Source: Lachnospiraceae bacterium (GTDB taxonomy: Bacteria; Bacillota; Clostridia; Lachnospirales; Lachnospiraceae). Taken from it: a stretch of DNA of 64,000 bases. Numbering within the stretch: position 1 is the stretch's first letter; each line of letters opens with the position of its first letter. The DNA is taken from NCBI GenBank assembly GCA_028689585.1, contig JAQVCW010000001.1, positions 469,202-533,201 of the forward strand, read 5' to 3'. The notes below the pieces were generated by a model. That model saw only the letters and a program-made list of their open reading frames with translations. It was not told the DNA's origin and did no database searches. Made by a program: the position numbers and the translations under genes. This document shows, piece after piece, positions 34,501 through 42,119 of the stretch.

Positions 34501-37003
34501 CATCAATCCAGCCGAGAAAACCGTATTTTCCAGAATATGTATTTGCACCATACGCCGCACTTGTATTGAATTTTGAACTGGCTGTCATGGTTATCCCATC
34601 TGGTTTATAAGTACTGACATCTCCCTCCCAATACAAATCCGCCTCCAGCTCCGTTTCCGTCATACCTGTCAATTCATCCATATCCTCGCCGGAATAAAGA
34701 AATGCATTATCATACTGCACCACAGCAAACAATCCCACGTGCCCTGTTGTCGTAACCAGGGAAAGACTGCTCTCATCCTCCGGAACAACCGTCTGCATTT
34801 CCGGATAGGAGGCATTCATTCCGCCATCATATGTGGCTATTTCTATTTTCTTATTTTCCTCCAGCTCATCCTTTATCATCTGCTTATCCTGCATCACAAA
34901 GGAAAGAGACTGTTCTCCGGCCTCCAGGCTGGAACCATCCCGCCGATAAAACTCCACGTTATAGGGCTGAACGGTAATAGCGTCTCTTATTTCCAGTGCA
35001 AGCTCACTGCACGCTTCTTCCGTCCACTCCATTTCATTATGACTGTCCCGATAGGCAGTGGAATACTTTTCTACCAATGAATCAACCAGCAGGTTGTCAT
35101 AATAAGCCAGCTCTGCTTCATCCGCTCCCTCCAGAATTTCCGCCAGCGTCATGACCGCCATATAGGCGCCCTCCTCATAAGAGGTGCCATCTGCCATAAC
35201 TGCTTTTATGATCAGATCATCCTTTTGAACCGTTATTTCCTTATGTTCTTCCTGTATAATTTCATTTGTTGGCTCCGTTATAATTTCTATGACTGCTTCC
35301 GTTCCCGCTTCTGAGCCTGGCTCTGACGGCACTTCCGCTCCTGCTTCTGAGCCTGGCTCTGACGGCACTTCCGTTCCTGCTTCTGAGCCAGGCTCTGACG
35401 GCACTTCCGTTCCTGCTTCTGAGCCTGGCTCTGACGGCACTTCCGCTCCTGCTTCTGAGCTTGGCTCTGACGGCACTTCTGTTCCTGCTTCTGAGCCTGG
35501 CTCTGACGGCACTTCCGTTCCTGCTTCTGAGCCTGGCTCTGACGGCATTTCCGTTCCTGCTTCTGAGCCTGGCTCTGACGGCACTTCTGTTCCTGTTTCT
35601 GAGCTTGGCTCTGTCATTTCTTCGGCTCCAGCCTCTACCTGTTTCCACGGTTCTTTCCAGCTAATATCCGTTAAAAAGAAAGAAAACCATCCGTTTTTAT
35701 CCACACTGATTTTGACCGCGGTGGTCTTATCCTCTTCCTTTAATGTGACAGTTCCCTCTTTCTCCATAACTACAAATTGATCATCATATGTACCGATGCA
35801 GACCATCTGTGTACTGTCCAATGCCTTTTCGTAAAAATCTTTATCCTTTACGAAAAACGTAATATCTGTCTCCTCCTGCCCAACCTCACTCCCATCGGCA
35901 TTTTTCACGGAAATATGACAGGTCTGAAAAAAAGATATCCCCTTTAGCACGTTCTCTGCAATTTCCTGCGCTTTTGCTTCATCGCAAAGATTGACGTATC
36001 TGTCAGTCAGCAGTTTCTTCCATGCTTCCCGAAAGGATTTTTCACAGGCAGCCGCCGCTGCAATCGGATCTGTATCCTCCTTCACCATATCCGAAACTGT
36101 CTTCATCTCAAGATGAGTTCCAGCCGCAAAAGCACTTCCATCCTTTTTTGTTATATGAACCTCTATTTTTTCATTAATTAACTTCAGAGTCCTCTCTTCG
36201 CTCTCTGTCTCCGTCTGTGCCCCATTTTGGGGCCACATCGTCGTTTCGCTTTGAATATCTGATGTGTTACTCTGCCCTGTCATTCCGGTCTGTCCGATAT
36301 TTTCTCCATGCCATCCGGTCTCTGTCTGCACGGGATCTTCACCTGCCGCATTTGTATCTGACGATCCGACAGTTTCGCCCGGCACCTGTGTTTCCGAGGG
36401 CGGTGCCTGTTCCCCCTCTCCCGGTGTTTCCGTCGTTGGATCCGGCTTACTTAAGCCTGGTACTTCTGTCACTGGATCCGGTTTGCTTTGGACTGGTGCT
36501 TGCGTCTCCGGAACCGCATTGCCCGAGGATGGCGCTTGCGTCTCCGGAACCGGGTTGCCCGGGGATGGTGCCTGCGTCTCCGGAACCACATTGCCCGGAG
36601 ATGGCGCTTGCGTCTCCGGAACCGCATTGCCCGAGGATGGCGCTTCAGTTTCCGGAACCGCATTGCCCGGGGATGGCGCTTGCGTCTCCGGAACCGCATT
36701 GCCCGGAGATGGCGCTTGCGTCATCGACACTGCTCCATCCGTGACCGTTATGTCTGTTGTTGGCGCCGGATTACCTGGGCCTGGTACTTCTATCGTCGAA
36801 GCCGTTTCATTTATTGCCTGCGCGGCTGCCAATGCGGCCGTTTTCTCTGATACCTGAATTTCAGCCAAAGTCCCCGCTGCGTTTCCAGTTATCATAACGA
36901 AAGTCACTATTAAAGCCATTATTCTATTCCTGACGCTCATTCTATTCCCTGTTTTTATTTTGTTCCCGGCTTTTATTCTGTTTCCAATTTTCTTTCTCTT
37001 CAT
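31586..37003 (-). CDS. Giant secreted adhesin with isopeptide/SpaA-type domains and two repeat arrays
   Basis: A 1805-residue secreted protein. A basic, long signal peptide (MSVRNRIMALIVTFVMITG) opens it. Residues about 85-170 are a 12-residue array (APSPGNAVPETQ). About 460-580 is a second 12-residue array (EVPSEPGSEAGT). The middle, about 790-1130, is a large Trp/Tyr-rich ectodomain of unknown family. About 1130-1440 carries fimbrial isopeptide-forming domains (IINKRTSNDG, LKITDVLPAGVDYRG). Three SpaA-like domains follow (LIVEKTNADTGEIIPNAQFT; ITIVKKSKKHGERLAGGKYE; LTITKEIDTADI). The end, SAVRNQIVK, has no sorting motif or membrane segment, so anchoring is not explained. It is the last gene of the SipW/Tad island. 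Confidence 0.85.
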   Translation of the reverse strand: MKRKKIGNRIKAGNKIKTGNRMSVRNRIMALIVTFVMITGNAAGTLAEIQVSEKTAALAAAQAINETASTIEVPGPGNPAPTTDITVTDGAVSMTQAPSPGNAVPETQAPSPGNAVPETEAPSSGNAVPETQAPSPGNVVPETQAPSPGNPVPETQAPSSGNAVPETQAPVQSKPDPVTEVPGLSKPDPTTETPGEGEQAPPSETQVPGETVGSSDTNAAGEDPVQTETGWHGENIGQTGMTGQSNTSDIQSETTMWPQNGAQTETESEERTLKLINEKIEVHITKKDGSAFAAGTHLEMKTVSDMVKEDTDPIAAAAACEKSFREAWKKLLTDRYVNLCDEAKAQEIAENVLKGISFFQTCHISVKNADGSEVGQEETDITFFVKDKDFYEKALDSTQMVCIGTYDDQFVVMEKEGTVTLKEEDKTTAVKISVDKNGWFSFFLTDISWKEPWKQVEAGAEEMTEPSSETGTEVPSEPGSEAGTEMPSEPGSEAGTEVPSEPGSEAGTEVPSEPSSEAGAEVPSEPGSEAGTEVPSEPGSEAGTEVPSEPGSEAGAEVPSEPGSEAGTEAVIEIITEPTNEIIQEEHKEITVQKDDLIIKAVMADGTSYEEGAYMAVMTLAEILEGADEAELAYYDNLLVDSLVEKYSTAYRDSHNEMEWTEEACSELALEIRDAITVQPYNVEFYRRDGSSLEAGEQSLSFVMQDKQMIKDELEENKKIEIATYDGGMNASYPEMQTVVPEDESSLSLVTTTGHVGLFAVVQYDNAFLYSGEDMDELTGMTETELEADLYWEGDVSTYKPDGITMTASSKFNTSAAYGANTYSGKYGFLGWIDGVSSIKTFKDPAYCTSSNLKTVSMQPSNEGRGLLCNNSAYYPKSNAPAGHFGWIVSKAGYNVENNCYVDVLVTVSNWRTWAYDEKGNKIAVNPCFGMNNMENKLEWVYYGPDPAVEFDIKVIKSGTANGKGQGYTMMPGDYRFCWEDVDHGQRYGVFLDDGAKMDARYALNNSVLYTSSVGIFGKTYELFQSPSSSGTDTSQAPGSYYRWACWTEVSNLSHFHMLIEQSYTCNGMAGYWSSRYTASMLKNRSDTISADIDKGDTLVDGFGMMWMNWSGAAPGPTKPAIINKRTSNDGNTWNISNELGKVEDEWWYSVVLNVPYISDPDYYYDSLKITDVLPAGVDYRGSFSAVNLDTNKDATDLFALTGQAGDSNNLTVSAAGAAMNASSFYSHYYRLKFKVKMNTGTMPADSIAYNGNSAVYTVKNTAGINYSTKSSTAQQKGDNSNTVTTTAVADRVTPQSLPIKGLDGDPGLNTKNLKQKYETITYSVYQAIPVNPVAWYPSAITFTDILQNVLEYKGAAMYFSNGADYVPSPGWTITNSAQTVTAARAYDAAWQGGMLRLDITCQIKPGVSLDEYQQVIEGKTYAVIPNTANVKFSWLHGSPTEVENKTNEVTVRFRIPKGNLIVEKTNADTGEIIPNAQFTVYEWNGGSYADNRGTLAYIPGEARYRMDNLLRTARNQGKYKVVETVTPFGHTGTWEQEFVIPDSDMDSASSDIVYSPQNPMSKGTITIVKKSKKHGERLAGGKYEIKANQDIKSPQGKILTAAGTVVEQLTTGTDGSAVSSPLYPGEYLVTEIQAPQGYAQDAPPQRVTIVYKDKNTPLTNDTVIFLNDRLYGFLTITKEIDTADIVWAHGKPTFLFEASGSDILGVEHTYHEMVVFDTANAGKGPKSALTVTIKVLAGTYTVSEEKVMRYRLKEIKNITNGELLGETVKINVSKGETGGATFCNVKTTDEDHGDTSAVRNQIVK
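35290..35620 (-). repeat. 36-bp tandem repeat (EVPSEPGSEAGT array)
   Basis: About nine near-identical 36-bp units inside the adhesin gene, each with GCTCTGACGGCACTTCCG on the plus strand. All three frames stay open on both strands as a result. Confidence 0.9.
36490..36730 (-). repeat. 36-bp tandem repeat (APSPGNAVPETQ array)
   Basis: About seven units of 36 bp with GGAACCGCATTGCCCG and GGCGCTTGCGTCTCC on the plus strand, in the N-terminal part of the adhesin gene. Confidence 0.9.
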
Positions 37004-37033
37004 TCTGATTTCTATCCTCCCCTGCCACCGATT

Positions 37034-37690
37034 TTACGCTTTATCCGCAGTTTCCTGGCTCTCTGCTTTATCTGCAATTTCCTGAGCCAGATAATCTTCA
37101 TAAATTTCTTTTAATCCATCACCGGCAGAATCCACATTATACTGAATTGAGACAGCTTCAATCGGAAGGGTCAATGTTTCCTCTTCATCAATTGACCCCT
37201 CCAGATAATTCACCATGGATACCTCCTGAAATAAAAAATCCGTTTTTTCTCCCGGTTTCATAACCATATTATAACCATACACATAATGGGCGGCGCTGCC
37301 ATCCACTATCTTACTGACCAGCGTCCAGTTCTCCGACGCCTGAAAACCAAACAGTTCCGTAGATGCTGCCGGCAGTTTTCTTTTTGTATCAGGATCAACA
37401 ACCGATATTTCCTTTACCGGTACCGTAACACGAAGAAATGCCCATTCTTCATTTTTCCCCGTATTTACCACATAGGGATCTTTTTTTATTATTTTTCGCG
37501 GAAGTACATTTTTTGCATCCTCCGGTTTCCATCCCGGTTCTTCCAGCCCAATCCCGATTCCTCCTGGTGTGATCACATTCGTCAGATCATTTGTCGTATT
37601 TGCAAGAAACGCATTTGTGAAACCGGCGGAAGCCGCAAAAATAGCTGCACATCCCGTGATTGCCGCGATTATTTTTACACGTTTTTTCAT
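37034..37690 (-). CDS. SipW-dependent-type secreted protein, TasA/camelysin-like
   Basis: A 218-residue protein. The N-terminus MKKRVKIIAAITGCAAIFAA with SAGFTNAFL is a SipW-type signal region, followed by the pattern shared with three paralogs in this locus: a Thr/Asn-rich step (TTNDLTNVITPG), LEEPGWKPEDA and IKKDPYVVNTG. The body is beta-rich (EWAFLRVTVPV, FLFQEVSMVNYL). The tail has a short repeated ADKAESQETADKA. Such proteins form or decorate extracellular fibrils. It sits between the signal-peptidase gene and the giant adhesin gene (31 bp upstream of it), which suggests joint export. Confidence 0.8.
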   Translation of the reverse strand: MKKRVKIIAAITGCAAIFAASAGFTNAFLANTTNDLTNVITPGGIGIGLEEPGWKPEDAKNVLPRKIIKKDPYVVNTGKNEEWAFLRVTVPVKEISVVDPDTKRKLPAASTELFGFQASENWTLVSKIVDGSAAHYVYGYNMVMKPGEKTDFLFQEVSMVNYLEGSIDEEETLTLPIEAVSIQYNVDSAGDGLKEIYEDYLAQEIADKAESQETADKA

Positions 37691-37713
37691 CCTTTCCCCC
37701 TCTTTATTCTATT

Positions 37714-37880
37714 GAACATCAGCCCATCCTAAATTTGTCTTCGACAAATGGGCTGATGCTGCGTATCAAGTTTTCACAGAAAACTTAATACAAGTTATTG
37801 AACATCAGCCCATTCTAAATTTGTCTTCGACATATGGGCTGACGCTGCGTATCAAGTTTTCGCAGAAAACTTGATACAAG
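37714..37880. repeat. Two copies of the two-hairpin intergenic repeat
   Basis: Copies at 37714-37794 and 37800-37880 carry GAACATCAGCCCAT, the AATTTGTCTTCGACAAAT hairpin and the AAGTTTTC-GAAAACTT hairpin. The second copy contains the last codons and stop (37852) of the signal-peptidase gene. Confidence 0.87.
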
Positions 37881-38373
37881 CTTTGTGGAGTCTTTCATTT
37901 TTTTCAAGCAGACTGCAGCTCCCCACGAGGAAAAGCAGCACCATTATTAAGAATAGTTTTCCTTGTCCGGTTGACAGTTTCACTGCGATTCGTCCTATAT
38001 AGGGCAGCGAAAATTTTACCGTCCCGAGCACATTATAAATATTCACCCTTTTTGCATCTGCTATTTTATTGGCATCTCCTTTGGTTCGAAAACAGATTTC
38101 CCCTGCATCATTTTTCTCGATTCCTATTACCCGATGTGTCACCTTTGTGTTTTTTTGATCGATGAAAAATGTAATCACATCACCTTCGGAAACTTTCGTC
38201 TCTGCTGTGGGCATCACGTATACCACAGATCCCGTTGGAATTTCCGGTTCCATGCTTCCGCTGGTCACCGTCTCAACAGAGATACCCAAAAAACCAGGGA
38301 CAATAAGAACTGCCAGGACAACGAAATACAGTCCCGTAATCAGCCGGATGATACTGTTTAAAATCTTTCTCAT
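37852..38373 (-). CDS. sipW: SipW-type signal peptidase I (Ser-His type)
   Basis: A 173-residue membrane peptidase. It has an N-terminal membrane segment (residues 10-28), the catalytic Ser40 in SGSMEPEIPTGSVVYV, and His80 in VTHRVIGI, which replaces the Lys of ordinary bacterial signal peptidase I; this is the archaeal/ER type. A second membrane segment is near 145-165 (LFLIMVLLFLVGSC). SipW processes TasA-type matrix proteins in Bacillus; four likely substrates surround it here. Its C-terminal residues KFSAKT come from an intergenic repeat. Confidence 0.9.
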   Translation of the reverse strand: MRKILNSIIRLITGLYFVVLAVLIVPGFLGISVETVTSGSMEPEIPTGSVVYVMPTAETKVSEGDVITFFIDQKNTKVTHRVIGIEKNDAGEICFRTKGDANKIADAKRVNIYNVLGTVKFSLPYIGRIAVKLSTGQGKLFLIMVLLFLVGSCSLLEKNERLHKACIKFSAKT

Positions 38374-38438
38374 ACTGCTGTATATTCCTCCGTTTTTATC
38401 TTTTACGCTAAATTATATTTTCCTCCGCTTCCTCCCTT

Positions 38439-39644
38439 TCATCTCCCATGATAAGTTATATTCCCCTTTCTGCTCCTGAAAAAGCTCACACAGCCCAGTA
38501 CCAGAAATCCAAGAAAAACAGTCAGTTTACCCGCCAGTGACTCATTTATTCCCGTTTTGGCAGGTGTTATTGTATTCTGCGGCACTGCTTCGGTATCTTC
38601 TCCATTCACGGTGAATACCCATTTTACTTTTCCGGTGATTTTCTGAAACCTGTTGTCCATTTTCGGGTGCAGCGACAGTTTTACCGTAAGGGTTTTCATC
38701 TCTCCTGCTGCATACTGTCCAAGGCTGACATCCGTCTTCATTGAATTTCCAGTTCCGCTTAAGTTTCCGGATACCGGACCGGCATAGATGACCGAACCAT
38801 TTGCAGCCACTTCAATCACAGCATATTGATTCAGCATCTGATCTACCAGTTCCCGTTTTTGGGATGTCATTTTTTCCTGATTCACAGCTTCCGCGTGAAG
38901 CTTAATTTCAACAGCCTCCGAAGATTGATTTGCAATATTGATCTCCTGTGTCCTTCCGCAGCCAGGCAAAAGATTTTTAAAGTTTGCAAATAAGTCCGTT
39001 TTGCTCGTCGTTATGTCAAATCCGTTCTCCGTCCCTCCATAAATCACACTGGTAGCCCTGCTTTCCGGCGCCGGCGGAGCCTCAATGCCAAGATCCCGAT
39101 ATGTAGTTCCCCACAGACTTACCGCATTGCCTTCTGCCTGTACACTTTCCATCGTCACGATGATCTGTGCATCTTTTCCCTTATATGCATTTCCAGCTTC
39201 CGGAGATAACGTATAGGATTGAAACAAAGGCTCTTTTGTCGTGGTCTCTGCCTCCAGAATATTTTTATAGTAGAAGTATCCACCTTTTTCTATCCAGGAC
39301 GTTGTATTATAAGTAATCAAAATCATATCCGGATTCAGCGCCGGATCCACCTCAAAGGATCCGTCCTCCTTTTTTCTGCCGAACTGCTTCTTTACAGCTA
39401 CACGGACAATTGTATCTGTCTTCCCTGTATTTGTTACATTGACACTTTTACTGACTGTCTGCGATGGGTCCACATGATCTGGTATCTCATATTTTTCTTC
39501 TATCCTGTTTTGATAAGTTGCCATGGTCAAAATGTTATCTGTATCTCCGGATACCTGCCATGCCGCAGAAACACACACAACAAAAGAGAGACACATACCG
39601 GCCAGCGATATCACCGTTACTGCTTTCTGCATTATCCTTTTCAT
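38439..39644 (-). CDS. Secreted protein with C-terminal membrane anchor and sorting-like motif
   Basis: A 401-residue protein. A signal peptide (KAVTVISLAGMCLSFVVC then VSAAW) is followed by a large beta-rich ectodomain with an early TNTGKTDTIVRVAVK segment, like BsaA/TasA-type proteins. Near the end come ITPAKTGINES, a hydrophobic stretch (LTVFLGFLVLGCVSFF) and a basic tail RSRKG. PAKTG followed by a membrane span and positive tail has the layout of a sortase signal, though it is a poor LPXTG match. The class B sortase encoded about 2.5 kb upstream is the possible partner. It lies between SipW-type proteins and sipW. Confidence 0.78.
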   Translation of the reverse strand: MKRIMQKAVTVISLAGMCLSFVVCVSAAWQVSGDTDNILTMATYQNRIEEKYEIPDHVDPSQTVSKSVNVTNTGKTDTIVRVAVKKQFGRKKEDGSFEVDPALNPDMILITYNTTSWIEKGGYFYYKNILEAETTTKEPLFQSYTLSPEAGNAYKGKDAQIIVTMESVQAEGNAVSLWGTTYRDLGIEAPPAPESRATSVIYGGTENGFDITTSKTDLFANFKNLLPGCGRTQEINIANQSSEAVEIKLHAEAVNQEKMTSQKRELVDQMLNQYAVIEVAANGSVIYAGPVSGNLSGTGNSMKTDVSLGQYAAGEMKTLTVKLSLHPKMDNRFQKITGKVKWVFTVNGEDTEAVPQNTITPAKTGINESLAGKLTVFLGFLVLGCVSFFRSRKGNITYHGR

Positions 39645-39681
39645 TCTTGCCCTCCAACATCAACTGTTCTAAAACTGTCTG

Positions 39682-40488
39682 TCACTCTTTTTCTGCCGCT
39701 TGCGTACCAGTCTCTGTGCCAGACTGCAGCGTACCGCTTTCCGTAATATTTTGTAGTGTCCCTGCCGCAATTTCAGCATCCAAAGCCTCATACGCATCCT
39801 CTTGGGCTGCAAAACCAGAGGTCTGAATCGATTCGGCTTCTACTCGCAGTTGAAAATTTCCACAGATTTTAAACTGTGTCTGATTCCAGTCAATCGGAAT
39901 TACAATATCCGTAAACAATGTGGCTTCCTCACCTATCTTCAAAATACCCGTTCCGTCTTTTCCCATATAATTGCAGACCAGCTTATTTGCTGTCGTTCTT
40001 GACTTATCCAATGTAAATACCGGATTAATCATAGGAATATCTTTTAGCGCAGCCAACGAATAACCTGGGATCCGCCCCTGAACCAGCACCCGTCCTTCTC
40101 CCTTTTTGTCATAGGTACCAGTATAGGTAGAATCATATCGTATCGTGGTTTTAATCAGATCAATCGCCTCCTGGCTGGTAATCAGATTTCCTTTTTCATC
40201 TTCGATATACACAATCATACGGGCATATGCAGTTTCTTCACCATTTTTATTCGATGTAATATTTTTAATCGTGGGGTTCTTATAGACGGTGTATCCGGGA
40301 TACAGGTTAATTCCATCCCCATCTTCCGGATCCCAGTCCGGTTCCTTCAGATCAATATCCTGATCCCCTACCGTAAAATCATTGGTAATGCTCCCCTTAT
40401 CTGTCAGATAAGACAAGGTAAAACCAGTTCCCGCTGCCGCAATGCAGCCAATCATTGCCATGACGGCCATTATTTTTTTATTTTTCAT
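39682..40488 (-). CDS. SipW-dependent-type secreted protein (paralog 2)
   Basis: A 268-residue protein with the signal region KKIMAVMAMIGCIAAAGTGF and the SYLTDKGSITNDFTVG step, then LKEPDWDPEDG and VYKNPTIKN, which are the motifs shared with its three neighbours. The middle has ETAYARMIVYIEDEKGNLI and a C-terminal beta region (FQLRVEAESIQTSGF). A low-complexity Thr/Gly/Ser tail follows (ITESGTLQSGTETGTQ). Expected to be exported and processed by the nearby SipW and to form matrix or fibrils. AAAAGGGG precedes its ATG. Confidence 0.8.
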   Translation of the reverse strand: MKNKKIMAVMAMIGCIAAAGTGFTLSYLTDKGSITNDFTVGDQDIDLKEPDWDPEDGDGINLYPGYTVYKNPTIKNITSNKNGEETAYARMIVYIEDEKGNLITSQEAIDLIKTTIRYDSTYTGTYDKKGEGRVLVQGRIPGYSLAALKDIPMINPVFTLDKSRTTANKLVCNYMGKDGTGILKIGEEATLFTDIVIPIDWNQTQFKICGNFQLRVEAESIQTSGFAAQEDAYEALDAEIAAGTLQNITESGTLQSGTETGTQAAEKE

Positions 40489-40515
40489 CGTAATACCCCT
40501 TTTCTTTTAAATTAT

Positions 40516-41202
40516 CTAAAATACAAATACTCCTGCTTCATATGCATCTTTTGCCGAGTTAAGGCCAAATTCTGTGTCTCCCGTCATCTGCTGTACCACT
40601 GATCCCATAATCCGGATATCAAATCCTTTCATCTCCTGAATACGGGCATATCGCTTATTATTTACGTCCTTTGGTACACTTATCATGGTAAATAGCGGAA
40701 GCGTTGTATCTCCTGCTTCCGGAAAATTTCGTTTCAGCACACCGGTGTAATAAAAACACTGTGTCTGATCTTCTGCATCCTGACCGTCATACCTTACCCA
40801 GTCCGCCTTCTGCGCATCATCAGAATTCCAGTCGATGTCATAAACATCATGCACGCAAACCATATCCTCTTTTGACAGAGGCTGTCCCACCATGGAATTA
40901 TCCGGATACCCCTGCCCATATACAAACTGAATCTGCATAGCCACTATAATGGGAAGATTACTTTTAGATGTATTCGTAATCTGAGGATCCTTTGGAAAAC
41001 TTTGATTTGGAAGCACCAGTACTGCCTGTTCCGGCTTCCAATTTGGTTCCGTCAGCACACCTGCCACACCATCCGGGCCCGTAAAAGAAATTTCATTGGT
41101 AATCGTGTCATGATCTGTAAAATAGGCCATACTGGAACCTGCCCCTGCAATCCCAATACAAATTACTGCGCCAAGTACTGCCGCAAGCGTTCTCTTTTTC
41201 AT
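40516..41202 (-). CDS. SipW-dependent-type secreted protein (paralog 3)
   Basis: A 228-residue protein. The signal region TLAAVLGAVICIGIAGAGSS leads to MAYFTDHDTITNEISFTG and then LTEPNWKPEQA and FPKDPQITNTS, the shared motif set. The body carries IIVAMQIQFVYGQGYPDN and a Cys-Phe-Tyr strand (TQCFYYTGVLKRNFPEAG), ending QQMTGDTEFGLNSAKDAYEA, similar to the end of paralog 2 (AAQEDAYEALDAE). It lies 9 bp after paralog 4 and 27 bp before paralog 2, a tight co-transcribed set. Confidence 0.8.
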   Translation of the reverse strand: MKKRTLAAVLGAVICIGIAGAGSSMAYFTDHDTITNEISFTGPDGVAGVLTEPNWKPEQAVLVLPNQSFPKDPQITNTSKSNLPIIVAMQIQFVYGQGYPDNSMVGQPLSKEDMVCVHDVYDIDWNSDDAQKADWVRYDGQDAEDQTQCFYYTGVLKRNFPEAGDTTLPLFTMISVPKDVNNKRYARIQEMKGFDIRIMGSVVQQMTGDTEFGLNSAKDAYEAGVFVF

Positions 41203-41211
41203 TGCTGCCTC

Positions 41212-41718
41212 CTAACTGTCCATCTCTGCCCAGGCTTCCTCTGCCGTCTTGTCAAGTGAATTCACAGACTCCCCATATACCAGTACATCAAAGGGCAGTA
41301 TGTCCTCCATATCAGCATCCGGGCTGACTTTAATATAATCAAACAATGACGCTGTAGAACCGCCAACCGGTATGGCATCTCTCCAGTAATAATAGCCATC
41401 CTCCTCCAGGCTCCAGCCATCATGAATTTCAATGGGTTCGCACTGATTTTTTATATCATCATTGGTAAACTCCACTTTCATCCGTGCATAGCAGGACACA
41501 TCACCAGAGTTTACCAGCTTTGGAGATTTTGTGACCTTAGAACCCGGAACTATTGTGCCCGGATCCGGAAATTTTTCGTCTATGGGAGTCTCCACCTTTG
41601 CAGCATCAAACGTATTATTCACGTTATCCCTGCTGGTTAAATAGGAATATGTTGTACCGGCAGCGGCCGATAAAATGCACAAGCTGACTGCTGCCGCTGT
41701 CTTTGCTTTTTTCCGCAT
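41212..41718 (-). CDS. SipW-dependent-type secreted protein (paralog 4, shortest)
   Basis: A 168-residue protein starting at ATG 41718 behind AGGAGG (8 bp). The signal region is RKKAKTAAAVSLCILSAAAG with TTYSYLTSRDNVNNTF. The shared P-x-x-x-x-K-S-P step (VPGSKVTKSPKLVNSGD) follows, but the W-containing EPxWxPE motif of the other paralogs is replaced by DEKFPDPG. The end EEAWAEMDS matches the last helix of the family. It is the first gene after three tandem copies of the intergenic repeat. A longer in-frame start exists, but it runs into repeat sequence. Confidence 0.8.
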   Translation of the reverse strand: MRKKAKTAAAVSLCILSAAAGTTYSYLTSRDNVNNTFDAAKVETPIDEKFPDPGTIVPGSKVTKSPKLVNSGDVSCYARMKVEFTNDDIKNQCEPIEIHDGWSLEEDGYYYWRDAIPVGGSTASLFDYIKVSPDADMEDILPFDVLVYGESVNSLDKTAEEAWAEMDS

Positions 41719-41735
41719 TTTTATACCTCCTTCTG

Positions 41736-41993
41736 GAACATCAGCCCATCCTGAATTTGCCTCCGGCAAATGAGCTGACGCTGCATGTCAAGTTTTCTGT
41801 GAAAACTTGACACAATCCTTTTGGAACATCAGCCCATCCTGAATTTGCCTCCGGCAAATGAGCTGACGCTGCATGTCAAGTTTTCTGTGAAAACTTGACA
41901 CAATCCTTTTGGAACATCAGCCCATCCTGAATTTGCCTCTGGCAAATGGGCTGACGCTGCATGTCAAGTTTTCTGTGAAAACTTGACACAATC
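41736..41993. repeat. Three tandem 88-bp copies of the two-hairpin intergenic repeat
   Basis: Copies start at 41736, 41824 and 41912 with an exact 88-bp period and only a few differences. Each has ATTTGCC/GGCAAAT inside TCAGCCCAT/ATGGGCTGA-like arms, then AAGTTTTC/GAAAACTT. They separate the sortase gene from the SipW-type cluster. Confidence 0.93.
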
Positions 41994-42119
41994 CTCTGCA
42001 TTGCTGCAAATTATGTGATTTATTTCTGTACTTTTATCTTGTTTCTGTAGTTTTGGATTTATAATGCAGAAATGCAGATTTGTTTTGAAGATTTATTTTT
42101 CACTTTTGTTTTTATTGTT

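Noticed and set aside
35289..35780. Ser/Pro-rich and Arg-rich frames on both strands
   Set aside because: The 36-bp repeats of the adhesin keep other frames open. None has a start site or domain.
36217..36857. Long Pro/Gly-rich frames on the plus strand
   Set aside because: Antisense reading of the N-terminal repeat array of the adhesin; no independent support.
41736..41993. CRISPR array
   Set aside because: The period is 88 bp with no variable spacers, and each unit is itself two hairpins. No cas gene is near.
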